In this document: piece after piece, positions 56,484-64,000 of the stretch
Numbering within the stretch: position 1 is the stretch's first letter
How the letters are laid out: the number at the start of each line of letters is the position of its first letter
DNA from: Epiperipatus broadwayi
Taxonomy: Eukaryota > Onychophora > Udeonychophora > Euonychophora > Peripatidae
Direction: 5' to 3'
NCBI GenBank assembly: GCA_028023455.1
Contig: JAQFVV010006313.1
Coordinates: 2,054,992 to 2,118,991 of the forward strand
Length of the DNA stretch: 64,000 bases
Notes under the pieces: model-generated
The model's input: only the letters and a program-made list of their open reading frames with translations
Database searches by the model: none
What the model was told of the DNA's origin: nothing
Position numbers and translations under genes: made by a program

Positions 56484-57799
56484 TCTATTAAATTTTAATA
56501 TATTTCAATATACATCCCATCTGTGCTTCCCCTGACCACCAAAAACACACACATCACTTTCTTGTCTGACACCTATCTCTGACTGACCAACTGATTTGCT
56601 TTTTCACCTGGCTTTACTATGCATTACAAATACAAAAACAAAATTTATTTAATATTCCTCATTTGATGAATCACACAATAATAATCTATATAGTGCATGT
56701 CTGTTTGCAATAGCCCAAATTCTATATCAATCTATTCTCCAAAAGATCTGACAGATACTGACAGTCCACAGAATGATTAGCAGTTCACAATCGTGAGATA
56801 AATAAAAGAATTCAGTCACAGCACTATAATCACACAATGCATCACGAGCACTCAGAACATCATCCCAATTCGATCACATTTAGCTACCACAACCCTTGAT
56901 TGCATGATGCAAACTCTGTTGCAATAAAATAAGTATTAAGTCTTAGGGGCTAAAATAGATAAACTATGCCCTGCTCTCTCTCCTGGAGTCTTATGTGGCA
57001 AGTATCAAGGAATGCCCTGCTTATTATAGGCTACAGAAAACTAAGCCTTGCTCTCTGTCTTGGAGACTTATAGGCTGATATCATGGCAGGACTGCTATTA
57101 ACTGCTTCATGATAAAATAAGGATAACATATAAACTGGATTGGAAAACTATGCCGTGCTCTCTCTCTTGGAGACTTATAGGCTGATATCATGGCAGGACT
57201 GCTGTTAACTGCTTCATGATAAAATAATGATAACTTATAAATTGGGTTGGAGAAGTGAATGGGTTTGATCATTCATGGGTTACACGATTACATAGCATTC
57301 TCAAGGCAATGACAAAACTCTCCATTCATCATCAAAACTGCAATCTAACCAATCAAAGTCCAACGATCAACTATCCAATTCAACCTCCAAAATCATAGAC
57401 TTTTCTACAAAATGAACTCCCCAAACACACATGAGATTACCATCCTATAATTCATCACTATTACTATGCCTATCCTATCTGGCAATAAATCATTCTAATA
57501 TTTAAAAAATTATTTCACCACTGTCTTAAGTTGTGATATACATATCTATTTTTAAAATTGAGAAAAACAAAACTAAGCTGTTTTATGACTGTACCCATTT
57601 TATCATCAATGAAAAATTAAATCATATTAAACATCATCACACACAAATCTAAAATAAGACTATATAGCTACGACAATTTTGTAAGACATAAAAAAAATTT
57701 ACTAAAAAATTTTACTAAAAAAAAATGTCTCTCTTTTTAACCACACATCTTTCATCATTCTATAGTCTCCCTTTTTCAGGTATATGGTGACACATCATA
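56484..57799 (-). other. Leader region of giant-LTR element
   Basis: Non-coding, about 1.3 kb between the primer binding site and the Gag-like ATG, somewhat less AT-rich. It contains the tandem repeats at 56965-57256. The open frame 57081-57272 is formed by those repeats. No further feature recognised. Confidence 0.6.
56965..57256 (+). repeat. Tandem repeats of about 108 bp in the leader
   Basis: Two well-matched units (57044-57151 and 57152-57256) start GCCTTG/GCCGTG followed by CTCTCTCTTGGAG and contain GGCTGATATCATGGCAGGAC. A weaker partial unit starts at about 56969. Confidence 0.85.
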
Positions 57800-57817
57800 G
57801 CCCCAGTTGGGCATCCA
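57800..57817 (-). other. Primer binding site, tRNA-Lys type
   Basis: On the minus strand TGGATGCCCAACTGGGGC begins one base after the LTR end. It matches the tRNA-Lys1,2-type site TGGCGCCCAACGTGGGGC except for the bases after TGG and one deleted base. Confidence 0.75.
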
Positions 57818-57818
57818 T

Positions 57819-60800
57819 TGTAACTAAATTAAGAGGATCAAAGATCCATTGTAACTAATTAATGACTTGATCAAAAGTTATTAAATAAAATATTATTTAG
57901 CTTAATAAACGAAAAAGAATTGTAGCTTTTTATTTTATATCAAAAAGAAAAGAATTAAAATATGCGACTTGCTAAGCATAAGCTATAAAACAAAAGATCA
58001 GACTGAGTTATCAATCATATTACAGGTCATTGGATTAAATGAAACATACTCCTGGATAGTATAGTAGTAAATAAATATTAAAATGATGAGTAGGAATAAA
58101 TTAAACATATTTCTATAATTAGATTTTCAAAGATATCACAATATCAATAATTATAAACAATAATGCCTGGAGACTAGTCATTTAAGGTGTCTGGCCTATT
58201 TCAAACCTTGGTTAGGCAGGCATTGTATCAACAATAAACAAGTAGATCAAACTATAAGCAATTATTATTCAGAACAAACTATTATAACTCAGGTATATGG
58301 AAATCAAGTGAGTGAGTACACTGGTAACTCAATCAAATATCTCTCAATATATCCCACTGTAGATTTTACTCACTCTTATCTCTTGGTTGGATATCAAGTG
58401 CACATCTATGATAACAACAAGTGAATATGGTCTATCAGGGTGCCACTAGTTTAGCTGGACCTAGACAAAGTTATATTGATAACTTTTTCACATGTACCAG
58501 GTTTGAATCCACTTTTGGTACTTTATTTCTAATAAAATGGAAGATTTTGCTTTTAGACCCATATCACTGTATGCACTAATATTTAAGTAAACACCTACGT
58601 AACATAAAACATCTTTAAACTAAAGTGGAATATATAAAATTCATTAGACAAAAATCATTTCTTAGATCTTAACATAATAAATGTTTCAATATTTTTTTTA
58701 TAAGTTTTACTAGCTCAGATTATTATTATTAATTTAGGATGGCAATTCACTTATCCTTGCATGATATAGATGATGGGATGGTGGTTATAATAATACTAAG
58801 AAATTACTAAATACTATAAAATCAATATTTATTTATGGCTTTTAAACATTTAAACAGCTCATTAATTAAAACGTGATGATGATGATGATAATGATAACGA
58901 TAATGGTTAACCACAGCTTTAGGACTAAGCCTAATCATAAACCTAATTTTTATAATGAAATTCATAATTATTGCTTAATTGTAGTATATCTAATTGGAAC
59001 TTAAATAGCTAATATTCACCTTGATGATGAATGATCACACTTAATAAAGACTACTCTTAATGAAATATATATGCCTCGTTTAATAAAATAAACTAATATT
59101 TATTGCTGCATTTCTAACATATACATAAAAATTTCTATATCTACATGAAAATTGATATTAACAATAACAACAGTAATCATAATCGACTGTTTTAAAATCA
59201 TAACATTAATTTTAAATTCTTTCCCCTTTCCCGTAAATGTATTTCAAATTGGATGTCACATTGACCATGATTTTCACTCAAGAAAATGTCTTAAAAGAAA
59301 AATAAACACTTTTTTTTCTCTCTCTTTTCTCTTTCGCACACATACCTTTATAAATCTAACGGGTGAAGTAGAATGATAAAAAAATAAATGTTAGTAGAAG
59401 TGAAAGAGCAAGATTTCCAAACAAGTTTAAATTATTTTCCCCATCTCTCTCTACCCTCAGAAATGCTATACTTTAACTTAAAACAAAATCCAATATTTTT
59501 AATACTGCCTATTTTTTTTTACATTCACACACAATTACATATATGCAACAAGTATTATTATATTATGTATGTGTGTGTTTTATCCCCATAATAACAAAAA
59601 TATTATTTAAAACAAAATAATAATAATATAAAAAAATATATTACATATTAATAACATTTCATAACTTTAAGTTAAAAGACAATCATAATTTTAGTACATA
59701 TGAAATCATTAATGCTTATGCTTATCTTTATTAAGAAATGCTGGGTTTCAATTGATCTTGGTTGTTTTAAAAGTTCTTTAAACAAAATATACCACTCTGT
59801 TGCTAAAATTTTACTAAGTCTCTGATATTATAAAGAAAATATATAAAGAAAAAATTATATTACCAGTTCTATTCTTTGTAACGACTTCTAATAATTCAAA
59901 TTTATCTTGTTCAATGTCTATATTTTGCAGCTACCATTTCCGTTTTTCTTTGGAACAATCTCTTTCTTGAGGTGTATAATTATTTGATGATCCTATTGAG
60001 GTTCTTTGCTTTAGTGGACAATTTGAAAATCATTATATGAACTTTTCCTCTCTTCCTGTCAAGCATGATTCTTTTAGTGGATGAAGTACAGCAGTTGTTT
60101 TTACATTTATAATTTTTCTTGGGTTTAAACTCAGTTACTGGAACAATTAATTGGACATGATGATTTAATATTTATCAGTAGATTACTCTTTTTCTGATCA
60201 CCTTCCAATGCAGGTGAATGTTTTCTTCTTCCTATTTAAAAACATCTTATTTCTCTTAGTCGGTTGAAAGGTGTAGAATATTATTTTTCAGACAAGACAT
60301 CTTTTCCTTTTTATATGATGCACTGGCTGGATGGTCTGGTGAACAGATGAGACATATATTAATTTTCTTACCCTGCCATTCTTATATTTTCATTCCTCAA
60401 AAAAAAAAATTAATAACAAAAAAAAATGTTTTGATTGAGATTTATGTAGAGTTAAAAATGCTTGTCCTTTTAGTTTATATTTTTAAAAGTCTCTATAATA
60501 ATAATATATTAACTGATTTTCCAGACTGTTTTTATATCCGATTTCTGAGTCAACTCACCCAATTAGAGTGATAGTGTGACTTTCTCTGGAAACATTTTTA
60601 AAATCACACTATCTTGATTTTTCAGACTAATCTTGTTTTGAAGTAAAAATTGTCTTAAGCCCTTTTTTACACCTATGTAACATTTCAAATTTGACCTTCT
60701 TTCTTATGATTTTAAGATGAGACCCTTTTAAAATTAGATTTCTCACATCATCTCTAAGTGTTAACATAAAAAATAACCCTTATAATACAAAATTGTTGAG

Positions 60801-61410
60801 TAAAAAAAATAATTTAACAGATTTTCTTCTTTTTCTTTCAATATTTAATAAATAAAAATGTAGTTTACGTATGCAATGTACACACATACTCATTCAAATT
60901 ATTTATAAACTGACATTAAAATAATCTAATTGTTAGCTTAGTAATTATAACCCTAATATTTAAAATTAAATCCTTAGCTTTTAAATCCAAATTACAATTA
61001 TAAAAAAGCAAAAATAGAAGTATAGAATAAGATATTAAAATTTAGCAAGTGTAGGTTAGTTTTAAAGAAAGTTAATATGTGTAATTTAAAAGTGGCTAAC
61101 TAAATAGCTTTTATAACACACACTGCCTATACATATGCGTTATAACTTTATTTTTTTAACAAAAAATTACCTATTAAATGTGTGTACTACTCCTTTTGAG
61201 TTTTTATATCAACACACAAACAAATAAAGAATATAACTGTTGTCCCACTCTCTTTCTATCTTAAGCTTTTAGAACTTGATCTTGTAGAGTTTAAACTTGG
61301 ATGCCCTACAGCTTCCTTTTTATATAAAAATGTGATGATGATTTTTGTTTTACATTTTCTTTTATCCACATTACTACAAATTTAGCTAATGACTAAATTG
61401 TAATGGCACA
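57819..61410 (-). repeat. 5' LTR (right copy) of giant-LTR element
   Basis: On plus it begins TGTAACTAAATTAAG and ends TAATGGCACA, then a (TA)n run. TG...CA ends are intact here. It is 42 bp longer than the left copy because of small indels. No clear TATA box could be chosen by eye in such AT-rich sequence. The open frames 59152-59376, 59388-59591 and 60347-60571 are weakly supported. Confidence 0.9.
58440..58521 (+). other. tRNA-like fold inside the LTR, right copy
   Basis: Counterpart of 51921-52002 with a few changes: GTGCCA and TGGTAC are kept, the D-arm changes to TAGTT/ACCTA (weaker), and the T-arm is AGGTTTGAATCCAC. The folding potential is therefore only partly retained. Confidence 0.45.
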
Positions 61411-62239
61411 ATATATATATATATATAAGGCTTCCGGTTTTTTTTAAAAGTCAAAAATAGAGAGTAATTTCTAAGTATAATGTTTTATCTTATTAGTTTG
61501 AGTTATGTTCTTATATCATTGGAATGTGAACAGCTTTAACTTCCCTTTTTATTTTTTTTATTACTCATTATTTTTAATTTTTCCATTAGACCAATTTTGT
61601 TTGTAATGGGTGGTTAGTTTTTTCAATATATTTTTTCAATATTTATAAAGTATTTCATAGACATAAGATTTGTGGTACTGGTTTAGTATGCATTCTCCAC
61701 TATTTTGGTTTTTAAGGGGAAACAAAATCTCATTAAGATCACATAATATTAGCATTCCCAGGTGATTGGTAAATTTTCCACAATTTATTTACATTAATAC
61801 AGTGAAATTGTTTATTTAATAAATTATATATCATACTTATAAAAGGTGCTTTTTTGATATTTTCTTTTTTTCAAATCATTTTCCACATATAAAATAAAAG
61901 TATAATCAAAGTAAAACTTCTATCACAAATAACTAAATATTCTGCAAATACAGATTTACATCAGTCCACAGAAAATTAAAATTTATTACACTAAGGTTCA
62001 TGTTCATAAATTATATTTCCCAATGGATACTTTGAATCACCAAAGTAACTGGGCCCACATTAACATACCACCTTATATATAATATTTGTGGATTTTATAA
62101 ACTGTCTTTACTATTAATAATTTACTAATATTTGGTTCATGGAATGCAACATGAATATGAATAGAAACCAATGGTGCAATTATATAACACTCTATTTAAT
62201 AATCACTGAAATTTACCAGCACAGTATCAGATTGTAATT
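61411..62239. other. AT-rich non-coding stretch
   Basis: Starts with the (TA)n run at the element edge. Nothing else recognised. Confidence 0.5.
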
Positions 62240-62640
62240 ATATTTACAAGATAATCATCTAGTACCATATTGATAATATTAAACAACTGATGCTGAATGC
62301 AAGGATACTCTTACCCCAGTCACAAAATAAAGACTTTGAGAAAATAGGAGTGACTATCGTATTCTCTAACGTAAATGTATTAATATGTTTATTAAAAAGA
62401 AATGGATTTATAGTGATTGAATTATATATTCACACTCTCACTTCAAGATATTTAAAATTTGCATATATAAGTGCATTTATTTTCGAAAATAAGAGTCACT
62501 TTCATTTTTTCAAAATCATTATCTTCTGGCTGGAATGAGAATATCCTTTCATTCAACATCAGTTGTTTAATATTATAAGTATGGTGCTAGTGAGAAAAGA
62601 TGATTATCTTTTAAATATAACACTCTCTGTTATTTACAAA
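62240..62640. repeat. Long inverted repeat (about 400 bp in total)
   Basis: ATAATATTAAACAACTGATG (about 62273) pairs with CATCAGTTGTTTAATATTA (about 62557). Matching extends outward (AAGATAATCATC / GATGATTATCTT) and inward (GACTTTGAGAAAATAGGAGT against the complement of 62495-62525). Arms are about 180-200 bp with mismatches. The open frame 62290-62538 is a product of this structure. It fits a MITE-like or foldback element. Confidence 0.75.
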
Positions 62641-64000
62641 TAGTAATGAAGTTCATGTTTTGTCTTCAATATATATATATTGTGACCTTTTATTTAGGTC
62701 CGTGGATTAAATAATCCAAAATTTTAAATGATAATATATTTGGCATTGAAATCTTACTAAAGTGGCTTTCAATAAAGATTGTTTTGAATGCACTGGGAAA
62801 TTTGCTTTAGTAGAGATGAGATTTCAAACCCAGTCTAGGCTCTGACTAGACTAAAATAACAATTTAAAAGTATTATTATTATTTGATAGATAAATACATT
62901 GCTATTTTATTAGTTTTGAATAACAATTGAAAGAAATGAACAATTAAATCAATTTATAAATCTTGTAAAATCAATTCTTATAGTAAATTACTTAAGCAAA
63001 TTTTTTTTTTAGTTCTAAACATAAAGCTTCTTGAATAATAATGGATACTTATTAAAAATGAAGCCAGAGGGGGTAATACTAATTATGCATACCAAAAATG
63101 ATTGTCCAATTCACTACCAGAGTGCAATATAATAAAAGCTATATATGTTCTAACCCAGCTGTAGGGGGGTGGACTAATTAAGAAAACAAGAACCCAGCAA
63201 ATACAGAACTCCAGTCTGATTTAGAATATGAAAAAAAAAAACAAATATTAGAAAATTCTGAAATTTAATTGAAGGAAAGTATAAGACCTTGTTATCTAAA
63301 GATGTCTGAATAGAAAATCTAAAAACCTTGCAGTCATTGAAACACCATTCTTCTATTGATTGATAATTCTAAGAAGTTATACAGAAGGATTGGAAACCTT
63401 AGGCATCCTAACTATTTCTCCTAAATCCTATTTTAAACCCAGGAAAATTCAAGAGGAAGAAAGCATTCACTTTTATTGTATTTATACATGTAAATTATTA
63501 TCTTTAAAAATAATGCACAAATTATTTATTCGTAAACTAAGGAGTTGATAGTGTTTGAATTTCGCGCCTTCTTATTATATAGCAGAACGATGTATGTGCT
63601 TGTAAATTAAATATCAAGAAAAAAATATATAATAATAATAATTGGAGATAATATTTAAAAAAAACAAGTGTTATATATGATAGATATTGCAAATAAATTG
63701 CAAAGTCATTTTTTTAATCATCTAACTTTTAATAAAGTAAACATGAAAATATATGCGATTTTATTCTCTATTGTCTGCTAAATTTGATAGCGGGAACCTA
63801 TGTAATGAAAGAAATAGTCAGTTACCAGCTGATTAAAATGCTAAATATGTCAATGTGATAATTGGATAAATTCGTCTTAGTATTATTAGACAGTTATTAT
63901 TTTGCCAATGGAAATGTAATAAAATAAATGTTTGTTTTTAAAATTGTATTGGGAAAATATACGTCATCGTAATAGTATTTTAAAATATTTACAATGCTCA
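62641..64000. other. AT-rich non-coding stretch
   Basis: A TA run near 62670 is followed by TGTGACC. A B-box-like complement (GGGTTTGAAATCT) lies near 62820, possibly an old SINE relic related to the 41472-42297 repeats. Nothing else recognised. Confidence 0.5.

Larger units (their letters stand above)
51300..61410 (-). mobile_element. Giant-LTR, pol-deleted LTR retrotransposon (LARD-like), 10.1 kb
   Basis: Two direct repeats, 51300-54849 (3550 bp) and 57819-61410 (3592 bp), flank a 2969-bp interior. Read on the minus strand, each LTR begins TGTGCC and ends GTTACA (the outermost base of the left copy is mutated). A primer binding site of tRNA-Lys type lies one base inside the right copy, and a G-rich polypurine tract touches the left copy. 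The interior carries a coiled-coil Gag-like frame with protein repeats and an integrase-tail remnant, and has no protease, RT, RNase H or integrase core. LTRs making up about 70% of the element and a short interior match the definition of large retrotransposon derivatives described in plants. Divergence between LTRs is patchy, so it is not a very recent insertion. Confidence 0.85.

Noticed and set aside
51300-61410. Plain segmental duplication instead of an LTR element
   Set aside because: Primer site, polypurine tract, TG...CA ends and an integrase tail in the right places all fit an LTR element.
62290-62538. 82-codon plus-strand ORF
   Set aside because: It lies inside an inverted repeat, has no motif and has AT-driven composition.
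1-64000. Most short open frames of 60-105 codons
   Set aside because: They are dominated by Phe, Ile, Lys, Asn, Tyr and Leu as expected from AT-rich DNA, lack motifs, and often overlap better readings on the other strand.
1-64000. CRISPR arrays, operons, ribosome binding sites or rRNA genes
   Set aside because: No regularly spaced short repeats, no bacterial gene layout and no rRNA-like sequence were seen.

Overview
This window looks like non-coding and transposon-derived DNA from an invertebrate animal nucleus. It is very A+T-rich (roughly three quarters A+T by eye). It has no bacterial gene organisation, many TA microsatellites, splice-site-like signals, and a dense set of animal-type retroelements: Penelope-like, RTE-like and other LINEs, Gypsy-type LTR elements, large solo LTRs and tRNA-derived SINEs. 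I cannot name the species. Almost every recognisable coding stretch is a decayed retroelement. Host-gene content is limited to a few exon-like islands with plausible splice signals, none proven.

Layout. 1-4.6 kb: AT-rich non-coding DNA with two exon-like islands (333-388, 2483-2553). 4.6-9.0 kb: a decayed LINE (endonuclease, then reverse transcriptase) split by a 2.8 kb head-to-head inverted pair of Penelope-like elements with a 13-bp target-site duplication. 9-16 kb: two tRNA-derived SINEs with TSDs, a 132-bp tandem duplication, and several plus-strand exon-like islands, including a possible terminal exon with AATAAA and an exon that faintly resembles the SNM1/Artemis nuclease family. 16.4-17.5 kb: a broken unrecognised ORF and a LINE 3' fragment, both minus strand. 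19.0-21.66 kb: an internally deleted Gypsy-type element (minus). 22.3-27.7 kb: two copies of one LINE 3' end flanking a short, pol-deleted Gypsy-type element whose two LTRs are both present. 27.7-29.3 kb: imperfect repeats, an LTR fragment and a third SINE. 29.3-38.6 kb: AT-rich DNA with almost no recognisable content. 38.6-46.1 kb: a LINE (endonuclease and RT parts) apparently split by two solo-LTR-like insertions and a foldback repeat. 46.4-49.6 kb: a candidate first exon of a minus-strand gene, a 197-bp palindrome and an RTE-like LINE. 51.3-61.4 kb: the largest feature, a 10.1 kb minus-strand LTR element. Its LTRs are about 3.55 and 3.59 kb. It has a tRNA-Lys-type primer binding site, a G-rich polypurine tract, and a 2.97 kb interior holding only a coiled-coil Gag-like ORF with tandem protein repeats and the last piece of an integrase tail. 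This fits a LARD-type (large retrotransposon derivative) non-autonomous element. 61.4-64 kb: an inverted-repeat element in AT-rich DNA.

How the parts relate. The window is a nested record of insertions: PLE into LINE, LTRs into LINE, and LTR elements into or beside TA microsatellites. Two LTR elements have lost most of pol while keeping LTRs, priming sites and gag pieces, so if they moved they would have needed enzymes supplied by a complete relative. The best candidates for something undescribed are the giant-LTR element with its repeat-rich protein and an embedded tRNA-like fold, and the near-perfect inverted Penelope pair, which could form a long hairpin RNA.
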